The notes under the pieces are model-generated. The model ran no database searches and was not told the origin of the DNA. It was given only the letters and a program-made list of their open reading frames with translations. From contig JBAOHV010000030.1 of the NCBI GenBank assembly GCA_037045265.1, positions 1-64,000 on the forward strand: a DNA stretch of 64,000 nucleotides. Reading direction: 5' to 3'. This DNA is from JBAOHV01 sp037045265 (GTDB taxonomy: Bacteria > Actinomycetota > Acidimicrobiia > Acidimicrobiales > Microtrichaceae). The stretch's first letter is position 1. Each line of letters begins with the position of its first letter. Of the stretch, positions 41,488 through 51,176 are shown piece after piece. Both the position numbers and the translations under genes were made by a program.

Positions 41488-42520
41488 TGGAGGACCCGAC
41501 GAAGATGTCCGATCCGGAACCCGACCAGGAGCCCCGACAGATGTCCTCCGACACCAGCCCAGCTGACGTCGCTCCCCCCGCTGCGACGGTGCCCGACGTG
41601 CCGCTGCAGATGCCCGACCCCTCAGCGACCATCCCCGTGCCTTCCGTTCCGCTCGAAGCGGCCGGGCAGAGCCTGGCGTCGCTCATCGTGGAGCCCGACG
41701 CCCGAGCCGACCGAGGAGCCACTGCATCCGGTCGTGTTCAAGGTCGAACGACCTGCACGTCTACTACGGCGCCTACCGGGCGGTGCGCGAACGTGTCGAT
41801 GGACGTCCGCCAGCACGAGATCACCGCCTTCATCGGCCCGTCCGGCTGCGGCAAGACGACGGTGCTGCGTTGCTTCAACCGCATGAACGACCTGATCGAC
41901 GGCGCGCGGGTCGAGGGATCGATCGACTACCACGGCGTCGACCTGTACGGCGAGAAGGTCAACCCGGTCGAGGTGCGCCGCCGTATCGGCATGGTGTTCC
42001 AGAAGCCGAACCCGTTCCCCAAGTCGATCTACGACAACGTCGCCTACGGACCCCGCATCGCCGGGGTCCGCAAGCAAGGACGAGCTCGACGAGATCGTCG
42101 AGACGCTCCTTGCGTCGCGCCGCGCTCTGGGACGAGGTCAAGGACCGCCTCAAGGCCGTCTGCGCTCGGCATGTCGGGCGGTCAGCAGCAGCGCCTCTGC
42201 ATCGCCAGGGCGATCGCCGTCGACCCGGAGGTCGATCCTCATGGACGAGCCGTGCTCGGCGCTCGACCCGATCGCCACGGCGCGCATCGAGGACCTCATG
42301 CACCGAGATCAAGACCGACTACACGATCGTGATCGTGACCCACAACATGCAGCAGGCGGCCCGGGTGAGCGACCGCCACGGCGTTCTTCACTCGACCGAG
42401 GTGAACCCCGAGAGCGACGTCCGCACCGGCCTGCTCGTCGAGTTCGACCGTACCGACAAGATCTTCTCCAACCCGCTCGACGAGCGGACCGAGAACTACA
42501 TCACCGGCCGGTTCGGGTGA
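41487..42520 (+). CDS. pstB: Phosphate ABC transporter ATPase PstB (many apparent frameshifts)
   Basis: ATG 41487 shares a base with the pstA stop. It is an unusually long N-terminus (about 75 residues of Pro/Asp-rich sequence) before the ABC domain. Walker A is GPSGCGKTT, then RCFNRMNDLIDGARVEG, MVFQKPNPFPKSIYDNVAYG, signature LGMSGGQQQRLCIARAIAVD, Walker B ILMDEPCSALDP and IVIVTHNMQQAARVSD. Frame changes lie near 41700, 41752, 41790, 42075, 42107, 42158, 42233, 42302 and 42380, nearly all one extra G or C. The end, FSNPLDERTENYITGRFG, is typical. Energises phosphate uptake. Confidence 0.92.
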
Positions 42521-42554
42521 CCGGCGCGGCGAACGACAGAAGGCAGGAGTGAGG

Positions 42555-43399
42555 ATGAACGAGCTCCGTGTCGAGTTCCACCAGGAGATGGAGGACCTCC
42601 GCGGCGACGTGATCCGTCTCGGGGCGATGACCTCCGAGGCGATCGGGCGAGGAACGGCCGCACTGCTCGATCGAGACCTGCACGCCGCCCAGGAGTTGAT
42701 AGACGGCGACGACGTCATCGACGACTTCTGCCTCGAGTTGGAAGAGCGTTGCTGTCGCATGCTCGCGTTGCAGTCGCCGATCGCAGGCGATCTGCGATTC
42801 CTGCTGACGACCCTGCGCATCATCAGCGAGCTCGAACGCTCCGCCGACCTGATGGTGAACGTCTGCAAGGCGTCACGTCGGATCTATGACGTCGAGTTCG
42901 GCCCCCAGATACGGGGGATCATCGAACAGATGGGCATCGAGGCGGCCTTCCTGATCCGCACCGCCATCGACTCCTACGTGGATGCCGACACCTCTCTCGC
43001 CGCTGCGCTCGACGACATCGACGACCGCCTCGACGAGCTCCAGGTCCAGTACGTCCAGGCGATCTTCCAGTCGCACTCCGAGACGGCTCTGGCGCTCCAG
43101 GGTGCAGTGCAGATGGCGATGATCGCGGCGCTACTACGAGCGCATCGGCGACCACGCGGTGAACATCGGCGAACGGGTGCTCTACATGGTGACGGGCTGG
43201 TTGCCCGAGAAGACCGGCTCGGCGCGCCAGCGCCTCGCGCGAGGCCGAGGCGACCGCGGGCGAAGGTTCCGCTCCGGTCGTCGTGGCAGGACCCGACTCG
43301 GGTGCTGTGCCCTATCCGGCGGTCGATCCGGGCCCGGACGTGGACGCTGCGCCCGGTGACGGCCCGGGTCAGGACCCGCACACCGACCCGGAGTCCTGA
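42555..43399 (+). CDS. phoU: Phosphate transport regulator PhoU (apparent frameshifts)
   Basis: About 280 residues from ATG 42555. Two three-helix PhoU repeats: LRGDVIRLGAMTSEAIGRGT with ELERSADLMVNVCKAS, and DELQVQYVQAIF with RYYERIGDHAVNIGERV, the metal-binding E/DxxxD motifs. A +1 change near 43130 (GCGGCGC for GCGCGC) restores MIARYYERIGDH; another near 43235 starts an acidic Pro/Gly tail of ~55 residues, longer than usual PhoU. It links Pst transport to the sensor kinase encoded next, 20 bases downstream. Confidence 0.92.
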
Positions 43400-43419
43400 G
43401 TGCATCGGCCCGATCGACG

Positions 43420-44576
43420 ATGACGGCCGCATGGCTGATCGTCGTCCTGGTGGTGGGTGCCGTCTGCTTCGCGCTCGGTCGACGGGCCGTGCCTGGCGGT
43501 CGAACTGCAGCGGAGGTGAACGAGTTGCCCACGACGGATCCCGGATCAGACTCGGTTGCCGAGCGCCGCGACGACGACCTGCTTGCTCCGGTGGTCCAGG
43601 CGCTCGACCGGATCGACCAGGGCGTGGTCGTCTGCGACGAGAACAGGACCGAACTGTTCCGCAACCGGGTGGCTGCGGGCTACCTGGAAGCACGCGACGC
43701 GCTGGTCCTGGTCGAGGCCGCCCTGCAGGAGGAGCTCAGCGCTGCGCTGAACGGCACCAGCGCGGCGTCGTGAGGTCGACTTGTTCGGTCCGCCGGCACA
43801 GACGTTCATGGTCCACGCCAGGCCATTCCTGGACGGCACCGGTGCCTTTGTCGTGGTCGAGGACCAGACCCTCGAACGCCGCACCGAGACGGTGCAGGCG
43901 CGACTTCGTGGCCAACATCAGCCACGAGCTGAAGACCCCGATCGGCGCGCTGGGTCTGCTGGCCGAGACGATCAGGGGCGAGACCGACCTGCAGATCGTC
44001 GATCGGATGGCTGCACGCATGACCCTCGAGGCCGAGCGTGTCAGCAGAACCGTCGACGACCTGCTCGAGCTGAGCAGCATCGAGTTCGGGGTGGACCGCG
44101 ACCTGGTCCTGCTCGACGCTGCCGACGTGATCGCCGAGGCGGTCGCTCGCATGGCACCCGCGGCGGAGAACGCCCGGATCGAGATGGTGACGCCGGGTCG
44201 AGGACGGCCTCCTGCTGCGCGGAGATCGGCCGCCAGCTCGTCTCGGCCCTGTTCAACCTGATCGACAACGCGGTCAAGTACTCCTCGCCGGGTGCAGTCG
44301 TGCGGATCACCGCAGCCACGACCGTCGGGCGCATCGAGATGGCGGTACATGACGAAGGCGTGGGCATCCCACGCCGCGACCTGGACAGGATCTTCGAGCG
44401 CTTCTACCGGGTCGACCGTGCCCGCTCGCGTCGGCACCGGCGGGACCGGGCTCGGTCTGGCGATCGTGCGCCACATCGCCAACAACCACGGCGGTGAAGT
44501 GACCGTCGAGTCGACCGAGGGGGTGGGCACGACGTTCACGATCTGGTTGCCCGACCCGAACCGGGAGGCCCGATGA
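43420..44576 (+). CDS. SenX3/PhoR-like phosphate sensor histidine kinase (apparent frameshifts)
   Basis: About 384 residues from ATG 43420. One N-terminal membrane helix (WLIVVLVVGAVCFALG), then a PAS-like domain (DRIDQGVVVCDENRTELFRN) and HisKA with the phospho-acceptor His in FVANISHELKTPIGALGLL. The ATPase domain follows: NLIDNAVKYSSPGA, HDEGVGIPRRDLDRIFERFY, GTGLGLAIVRHIANNHGG. Frame changes near 43765, 43905, 44195, 44230 and 44425 are each one extra base. The topology (single helix plus PAS) and position after phoU match SenX3. Stop overlaps the regulator start (ATGA 44573). Confidence 0.9.
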
Positions 44577-45296
44577 GCGCCACGCTGACGGTACTGGTGG
44601 TCGAGGACGAAGAGGCCTTCATCGACGCGCTCGAGGTGGGCCTCGGGCGGGAAGGGTTCGACGTCAAGGTCGCCCGCGACGGAGCCGAGGCCCTCGAGAT
44701 GTTCGACCGGGTCGGCCCCGGACCTCGTGCTGTTGGACGTGATGCTCCCGAGCATCTCGGGAGTCGACGTGTGCCGGGAGCTGCGTCGGCGAACCGACGT
44801 GCCGATCATCATGGTCACCGCCAAGTCGGCCGAGATCGACACCGTCGTCGCTCTCGAGGTGGGCGCCGATGACTACGTGACCAAGCCGTACCGGCTCCGC
44901 GAGCTGGTCGCCCGGATCCGCGCGGTGCTGCGACGTCGCGGCGGCGCTGGCGATCGTGGTGCGGGTGAGCTCGCCGGGCTGGCTGCACGCGACATCGTCG
45001 AGCTGGACGGTGTCGAGCTGGACGCAGACAGCCACGAGGTCCGGGTGGACGGCACCCTCGTGTCGCTGCCGCTCAAGGAGTTCGAGCTGCTGGCACTCCT
45101 GATGGAGAACGCCGGGCGGGTCCTGCCGCGGGCGACGCTGATCGACAGGGTGTGGGGCAGCGACTACGTGGGTGACACGAAGACCCTTGACGTCCACGTC
45201 AAGCGGCTGCGCTCCAAGATCGAGCCGGATCCGGCACGGCCCACCCGGATCGTGACCATCCGTGGACTCGGCTACAAGTTCAGCTTGCCGCGCTGA
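44573..45296 (+). CDS. RegX3/PhoP-like response regulator (one apparent frameshift)
   Basis: OmpR-family regulator, about 240 residues. Receiver: acidic pair VVEDEEAF, phospho-Asp in VLLDVMLPSISG, MVTAKSAE, and Lys in DYVTKPYRLREL. A +1 change near 44718 (GGCCCCGG for GGCCCGG) joins the two halves. Winged-helix DNA-binding end: LPLKEFELLALLMENAGRVL, then TKTLDVHVKRLRSKIEPDP and IRGLGYKFSLP. Expected to bind the PHO box at 38104 when phosphate is scarce. Confidence 0.92.
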
Positions 45297-45386
45297 CCGA
45301 CGCACCCGCACCGGGTGTTCGCCGTGGCGTGCGGTCGGGCCGGTTCCCGGGCTGCGCTGTCGGTGCCGGCCCGTACCATTGATCCG

Positions 45387-46806
45387 GTGACGACCCCCGA
45401 CCCCGCTCCGCGTCACCGGGTGACCCGTGGTGGTCAGGGGCGCTTCGACACCTCGACGGGCTTCGGGCGTCTCGCTGTCACCCACGTCCTCGCCACAGGG
45501 GGCGATGCCCTGGTTGCGCTGGTGCTCGCCGGCTCGTTGTTCTTCTCGATCGACCCTGCGGGCACGCGCTGGCGGATCGCGCTGTACCTCCTGTTCACCA
45601 TGGCCCCCTTCGCTCTGGTCGGTCCCCTCATCGGGCCGATGATGGACCGCATGCCCGGTGGGCGTCGTGCGCTGCTGATCGGTTCGTGCATGGCCAGAGC
45701 AGCGGTCGCCCTGCTCATGGTGTCGAGTGCCGGCACCGAGAGCCTGGTGCTCTACCCCGAAGCGTTCGCCATGCTGGTGTTGTCCAAGTCCTACAACGTC
45801 GCCAAGGCGGCACTCGTGCCCACCGTCGTGATCGGCGACCATGCCCTGGTCGAGGCCAACTCCAAGTTGCAGGTGTTGTCGGGCATCGCAGCGTTCGCTG
45901 CCGGTCTACCCGGGGCGCTGGTTCTGTGGGTCGTCTCACCGGGAGCCGTGGCGCTGCTGGCGGCGGTCGTCTTCGTGGCCGCATCGGTGGCATCGCTGCG
46001 TGTTCCGGTCACCACCGTCGCCGGCGAGCCCCCCGACCTCGCCGAACGAGAGGAGCTGCGCAGCGCGGGGGTCCTGTCGGCCGCGTCCGCCATGGGTACC
46101 ATCCGCTGGGTCGTCGGGTTCGTCACGTTCCTGCTCGCGTTCGTGCTCAGGGGCGCCGCCACGACGCCGCGTCTGGGAGCTGTCGCCGGTCGGGCCGCAG
46201 CGGTGCCCGGTGCGCCCGTCGACCCTGCTGATCTGGCGCCGGTGGGAGCGCCCCCCGTCTGGCACTTCGGTGTCATCGTCGCTCTCACCGGGATCGGCGG
46301 CCTGGTCGGGGCGAGCGCGGCACCCTACGTACGGCGCCACATCGACGCCGAGGAGCACCTGCTGCTGGGAGCGGTCGCCCTGGCGGGTGTCGGGGGCATC
46401 TGTGCGGTGGCCATGCACGGGCTGGCGGGTCAGGCCACGGCTCGCGTTCGCCGTGGCGGTCGCCGCAGCCTCGGGAAAGCAGGCCTTCGATGCCGTGGTC
46501 CAGCGTGACGCACCCGACGCCAACCGGGGGCGGGCGTTCGCCCGCTTCGAGTCGCGCTTCCAGATGATCTGGGTGCTGGGCGCCGCTCTACCGGTCGTGA
46601 TCGCCATGGGCACCCGACTCGGTGGCGTCATCGTCGCCGCGCTGTCGATCGCATCGGCGGTCTTCTACTGGTCGGCCAACCGGGCGGTGCAGCGGGGGGA
46701 GTCGCCGCGGCGTCTGCCCGGGGCACGAGCGGTCGGTCGCCGGGCGTGGGAGAAGTCGCAGCGGCTCAGGCGTCCAGGTCCGGGAAGTCAGGAACCTCGA
46801 AGCTGA
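45387..46806 (+). CDS. MFS-type permease (one apparent frameshift)
   Basis: About 473 residues from GTG 45387, 90 bases after the regulator. About ten to twelve hydrophobic segments are visible (VTHVLATGGDALVALVLAGS, WRIALYLLFTMAPFALVGPL, LVLWVVSPGAVALLAAVVFV). The loop MMDRMPGGRRALL is the characteristic MFS 2-3 loop. A +1 change near 46445 joins GQAT to LAFAVAVAAASGKQAFDAVV. Substrate unknown. Its stop lies 41 bases inside the 3' end of the convergent DUF2342 gene. Confidence 0.78.
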
Positions 46807-48091
46807 CCTCACCAAGGTCCAGCTGGTCGCCGTCGATACCGACTCTCGCCAACCACAGACCCGGTGCCTCGAGCTCCGCCGGTGTCGGCAGGTGCTCGGC
46901 ATCCGCCCAGAGCTGTTCCAGCGCCGAGGCACCGGCGCGCTCGACCACACCGTCGACGAACGCAGAGCCGCGGTCGAATGTCGCCTGTGAGAGCTCGAGG
47001 CCGAACAGCCGCTCGACGAACCGGCTGGCAGGTCCCGCTTCCACGCGGCGGCGTCTCAACGCCTCGGTCGCCCGGTCGTACTCGGGGATGAGGCGTGCGC
47101 CGATCTGGTCGAGCACCCAGTCGACGTAGCCCTCGACGGTAGCGACGACCGCTTCGATCCGGGGCATCAGCTCGCGCTGCTCGTCGGACTGCATGGCGCC
47201 GAGCAGGACCTCGGGGTCGCCGGCCAGGCGCTGCAGTGCCTCGAGCTCCGGTTCGGAGCCGCCGGAGCCGAGCATGTCCTCGATCCCCAGGTCGCGCATT
47301 CGCAGCTCGATCTGCTCGGGGTCCTCGGAGAAGGCCGAGACATACCGCTCGAGCAGGCCGTCCAGATGGCTGCGCACGTGGGGGAGGGTGAGCACCTGGT
47401 GGTGTGCGACGTCGGAGCAGCAGACCCAGAGTCGGATGCCGTCGCGGGGGAGACTCCAGTCGTCGGCGAACCCGTCGACGTTCGACAGCGCCATCGTGAG
47501 CGGGCCGGCGGCCGGTCGCGACAACGGCAACTCGTAGTGCCCGAGCGCTCGTGTGCCCAAGTGCCCGGCGGTGCTGCCGGCCATCATGCCGAGCAGCATC
47601 GGGCCCATCAGCTGCATCATCTGACGCAGCATCGCCTCGGGCGACATGCCGGGCATCTGGGGCAGACCAAGGTCGCCCAAGCCGTCACCGTCGGCGTCGA
47701 GCTCGCCCAGCTGGGCCTGGAGGGCGGCGCCGATCGAACCCGACAGCTGCTCCAGGAGCGGGCGTTCGTCGTCGAGGAACCTTCGTGCCCACTGGGCCCG
47801 GGTGAGTGGCTCGGTGCGGAGGGGGTCGTCGATCCGGCGGCCGGTGATCCCGCCGACCTGTAGCTCGGCGACCCGAGTGAGCTGTTCGATCGCCTGGCGC
47901 TCGGCGGGGTCGACGTTCGGCTCGGAGCGGCCCTCGTCGGCGATCGAGCCAGCCAACTGTCCGGCCGCGTCCCAACTGCCCGAACCCTGCCCGGAGAACA
48001 TCCGGGACATGTCCTGGAGGAACATGTTCATCGCCGCGAACGGATCGTCGTCACCCGAGGTGCCGCCACCGAACGGGAAGAAGTTGCTCAC
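46766..48091 (-). CDS. DUF2342 (zincin-like) family protein
   Basis: 441 residues. Central and C-terminal regions (AELQVGGITGRRIDDPLRTE; LSRPAAGPLTMALSNVDGFA; VEGYVDWVLDQIGARLIP; LRRRRVEAGPASRFVERLFG) match the actinobacterial DUF2342 family, annotated as zinc-dependent metalloprotease-like. At the position where the family has an HExxH-type metal motif this protein reads CSDVAHHQVL, so the first His and Glu appear replaced. It may be inactive or use other residues. In mycobacteria this family neighbours the YlbL-type protease and UPF0182 genes, both of which occur later here. Confidence 0.8.
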   Translation of the reverse strand: MSNFFPFGGGTSGDDDPFAAMNMFLQDMSRMFSGQGSGSWDAAGQLAGSIADEGRSEPNVDPAERQAIEQLTRVAELQVGGITGRRIDDPLRTEPLTRAQWARRFLDDERPLLEQLSGSIGAALQAQLGELDADGDGLGDLGLPQMPGMSPEAMLRQMMQLMGPMLLGMMAGSTAGHLGTRALGHYELPLSRPAAGPLTMALSNVDGFADDWSLPRDGIRLWVCCSDVAHHQVLTLPHVRSHLDGLLERYVSAFSEDPEQIELRMRDLGIEDMLGSGGSEPELEALQRLAGDPEVLLGAMQSDEQRELMPRIEAVVATVEGYVDWVLDQIGARLIPEYDRATEALRRRRVEAGPASRFVERLFGLELSQATFDRGSAFVDGVVERAGASALEQLWADAEHLPTPAELEAPGLWLARVGIDGDQLDLGEVSFEVPDFPDLDA

Positions 48092-48144
48092 ACCCCGATC
48101 GTAGGGTCAACGGCCGAGCGGTGTGCCGCGCGACCGCGTCGGGC

Positions 48145-48978
48145 TCAGTCCCGTTGGCTGAGAAGACGCTGCGCCGCGGCGGCGATGTCGCCTGCGGCAG
48201 CGACACGCAGCACGGGCCGCGCGCCATCGGCCGAGTCGTCGATGACCACACCCGCCAGGTGGCCCGACTCGTCGAACACCATCGCACCGTGGGATTCGTC
48301 GAGGGGAAGTGGACCCGCAGCCGTGGCGGTGAACGTCGCCGGATCGTCGACCGGCGCAAGGTCGATCAGCTTCGGAACGTATGAGCGGCGCGGTCCGGTG
48401 CCGCTGACGGACAACACGACGCTGACGTCCGCTGTCGCCGCAGCCTTGATCATCTGCAGCCGGGTCCCGTCGGTCGGGATGCGGCGTGAGATGGACACCG
48501 CAACGCCGCTCGGGGAGTCCGGTTCCAGCACCGACAGCTGGTTCACGGGGTCGGTGGCGACCAGCTTCGCCGGCTGGAGCTCACCGTCGGCACAGCGCAC
48601 CCACAGCTCGTCGGCGTCGTCGACGGCAGATGAATCAACCAGCAGATGGCCACGATCGTCGAGGACTACTCCGGTGCCCGAGCGGCTGACGCCGTCCTCG
48701 ACCGCGGTGATCAGCGCGACCGAACCCAACGCCCGCTCGCGCGGGGCGGTGATCGAGGTGGCGGTGGCGGAACGGTCGACCCCGCCCATCACGAACCCCG
48801 AGAGCAGGAGGCACACCCCGCCGAGCAGGACCCCCGAGGCGATCAGAGTGGTCCGGCGCTTGTCGGTCCGTCCCCGGTCGGCCATGCCGGCCTCGCTCGG
48901 ATGAGTCCAGCAACGTCCGCTGTCGATGGCCCGAGGATCTGGATCCGGGCCGGCTCCCGGGTCGTCGGCGCCGATCAT
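48145..48978 (-). CDS. Membrane-anchored trypsin-like protein with degenerate catalytic triad
   Basis: 277 residues. Cytoplasmic WTHPSE motif (about residue 24), one membrane helix (LIASGVLLGGVCLLLSGFVM, about residue 45) and an extracytoplasmic HtrA-like domain. Aligning by eye with the active HtrA at 33737, the His motif TNAHV is replaced by VDSSAV and the Asp motif DVALV by NQLSVL, while a Ser remains in DESHGAMVFDESG. The protein is probably a non-catalytic S1-fold sensor or binding protein. Same strand as the DUF2342 gene, 53 bases apart. Confidence 0.72.
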   Translation of the reverse strand: MIGADDPGAGPDPDPRAIDSGRCWTHPSEAGMADRGRTDKRRTTLIASGVLLGGVCLLLSGFVMGGVDRSATATSITAPRERALGSVALITAVEDGVSRSGTGVVLDDRGHLLVDSSAVDDADELWVRCADGELQPAKLVATDPVNQLSVLEPDSPSGVAVSISRRIPTDGTRLQMIKAAATADVSVVLSVSGTGPRRSYVPKLIDLAPVDDPATFTATAAGPLPLDESHGAMVFDESGHLAGVVIDDSADGARPVLRVAAAGDIAAAAQRLLSQRD

Positions 48979-49083
48979 GGCGACGACGTTACCGACCGGA
49001 ACCGGGGTCGCGTCCGCGGGTCGCGTGGTGCACAGCTCGACCGTGGTGGGGCGCGCGGTCGGATCTTCCCTACGATGGGCCCG

Positions 49084-49266
49084 GTGAGCAACGTGGTCTA
49101 CCTCCTGATCGCGGTCGTGTTGAGCTGTGCGGGCCTGGTGGTCCTATGGCTTCGCAACCGGCCGTCGCCGACGTCCCCGCGGTCGTCGGTGGAGGAGTTC
49201 CACCACAAGATGAGCGCACTCGCACCCGAGGAGCCGGCCGACGACCGGCGCGGTCGGGGAGCCTGA
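49084..49266 (+). CDS. Small single-pass membrane protein
   Basis: 60 residues from GTG 49084 (or 63 from ATG 49075). One N-terminal membrane helix (VVYLLIAVVLSCAGLVVLWL) then a short charged tail (VEEFHHKMSALAPEEPADD). It directly precedes mreB with essentially no gap; the pairing suggests a membrane anchor or accessory for the MreB-like protein, which is inference only. Confidence 0.6.
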   Translation: MSNVVYLLIAVVLSCAGLVVLWLRNRPSPTSPRSSVEEFHHKMSALAPEEPADDRRGRGA

Positions 49267-49267
49267 A

Positions 49268-50276
49268 CTGGGCAGGGACCTGGCGATCGATCTCGGCACG
49301 GCCAACACGTTGGTCTACGCGCGAGGTGAGGGCATCGTGTTGAACGAGCCTTCCGTCATCGCGCTCAACTGCGCGCACGAACGAAGTGCTCGCGATGGGT
49401 CGCGACGCCTGGAAGATGATCGGGCGTACCCCGAGCTACATCGTCGCGGTCCGGCCGCTGCGCAAGGGAGCGATCACCGACTTCGAGGTCACCCAGGAGA
49501 TGATCCGCCTGCTGCTCAAGCGGGTGGGCGTCAACCGCTTCAACCGACCGCGGGTGGTCATATGCGTGCCGTCGGCGATCACCGCCGTCGAGAAGCGGGC
49601 TGTCACCGAGGCGGCCCGCCGAGCCGGGGCGACCGAGGCGCAGCTGATCGAGCAGCCCATGGCTGCAGCGGTCGGTTCCGGCCTGCCGATCCATCAACCC
49701 ATGGCGAACATGGTCGTCGACATCGGTGGAGGCACCTCCGAGACAGCGCTCATCTCGCTGGGCGGAGTGGTCGCGCTCCAGGCGGTCAGAGTCGGTTCGT
49801 TCGACATCGACGCGGCCGTGATAACCCACATACGGCGGGAGTACGGCATCGCCATCGGCGAGCAGACCGCCGAGGAGATCAAGATCCTGATCGGTTCCGC
49901 GTACCCCACACCCGACGAGGTGCGTGCCGAGGTCCGCGGTCGTGAGCTGATGTCAGGGCTCCCCAAGACGGTGATCCTCTCGGCCGAGGAGGTCCGTGCC
50001 GCGATCGCCGAGCCGGTCAACACGATGGTCGATTCGGTGCTGAGCTGCGTGGCCGAGGCTCCCCCCGAGCTCGCCCAGGACCTGATCGAACACGGCATCC
50101 ACCTGGTCGGTGGCGGTTCGATGCTCAAGGGCCTCGACCTGCGGCTGGAGAAGGAGACCGAGGTTCCGGTCCGACTGGTGCGCCAGCCGCTCGAGTCGGT
50201 GGTGCTCGGCGCCGGACGAGTGGTCGAGTCCTACGAGGAGCTGCGAGAGCTGTTCATGGGAGCCCGACGTAGCTGA
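49268..50276 (+). CDS. mreB: MreB-type actin-like protein (one apparent frameshift)
   Basis: Cell-shape filament protein, about 335 residues. Phosphate-1 loop DLAIDLGTANTLVY, AMGRDAWKMIGRTPSYIVAV, phosphate-2 VVDIGGGTSETALISLGGVV and the adenosine motif LVGGGSMLKGLDLRLEKET. A +1 change near 49378 (CACGAACGAA for CACAACGAA) restores HNEVLAMG. No ATG, GTG or TTG fits the expected N-terminus: the first plausible codon is CTG 49268 before GRDLAID, so either a CTG start or another base error. mreC, mreD and rodA are not adjacent. Confidence 0.88.
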
Positions 50277-50413
50277 GCAGCCGCGGTCGGGCACGGACGT
50301 TCGGGCGGGCCGTCGGTAGTCGTGTGCATCCGCCGGCCGGCAGGCTACTGTCGGGTCTCCGCACCGGACACAGGGGTATGCCCGCTGCGGAGAGGGGAGG
50401 TGGACCGCAACCG

Positions 50414-51176
50414 ATGGCGCTTCTCGAGGTGGCCGGCATCCGTGTGCGCTTCGGCGGTGTGACCGCGCTCGACGGCCTCACCTTCGACATCGATCAGGGC
50501 CAGATCTGCGCGCTCGATAGGCCCCAACGGTGCCGGCAAGACCACGCTGTTCAACGTGATCAGCCGCCTCTACGAGGCAGACGAGGGGACGGTCACCTTC
50601 GACGGCGAGGACCTGCTGGCGCTGGCACCGCACCGCATCGCCGAGCTGGGGATCGCCAGGACGTTCCAGAACCTGGCCCTGGTCCAGGGGCTCAGCGTGC
50701 TCGACAACGTGATGGTCGGCGCCCACGCCCACACGACCGGCGGATTCGTCAGCGCGATGTTCGGAGTGCCGGTCCGTGCCCGTGAGAAGAAGCTGCGCTC
50801 CGAGGCGATGGAGGTGCTGGGTCGCCTCGGCCTCGAGCGCGTAGCCCAGGCACCGGCCGCGGGTCTGCCCTACGGCACGCTCAAACGCATCGAGTTGGCA
50901 CGGGCGCTGATCTCGCGGCCCCGTCTGCTGATGCTCGACGAGCCGGCCAGCGGTCTGACCCACAGCGAGGTCGACGAGCTGGGCCGGACCATCCAGTTGT
51001 TGCGCGACGAGTTCTCCCTCACAGTCCTGTTGGTCGAGCACCACATGGGCATGGTCATGGGCATCTCGGACCACGTCGTCGTGATGGAGTTCGGTCAGAA
51101 GATCGCCGACGGCAACCCCGAGGAAGTGCAGAACGACCCGGCGGTCATCGCCGCCTACCTGGGGAGCAGCGCATGA
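50414..51176 (+). CDS. livG: Branched-chain amino-acid ABC transporter ATPase LivG (one apparent frameshift)
   Basis: About 254 residues from ATG 50414. A +1 change near 50515 (CTCGATAGG for CTCATAGG) restores Walker A IGPNGAGKTTLFNVISRLY. Then ARTFQNLALVQGLSVLDNVM, Walker B LLMLDEPASGLTHSEVDELG and LLVEHHMGMVMGISDHVVVM, typical of the LivG type. The signature reads LPYGTLKRIELARAL. First gene of livG-F-H-M-J; stop overlaps livF start (ATGA). Confidence 0.92.

Noticed and set aside
41487..44576. Programmed +1 frameshifting as a regulatory mechanism in pstB, phoU and the kinase
   Set aside because: Many changes per gene at differing sequences, and the same effect in unrelated housekeeping genes elsewhere, fit sequencing insertions far better than recoding sites.
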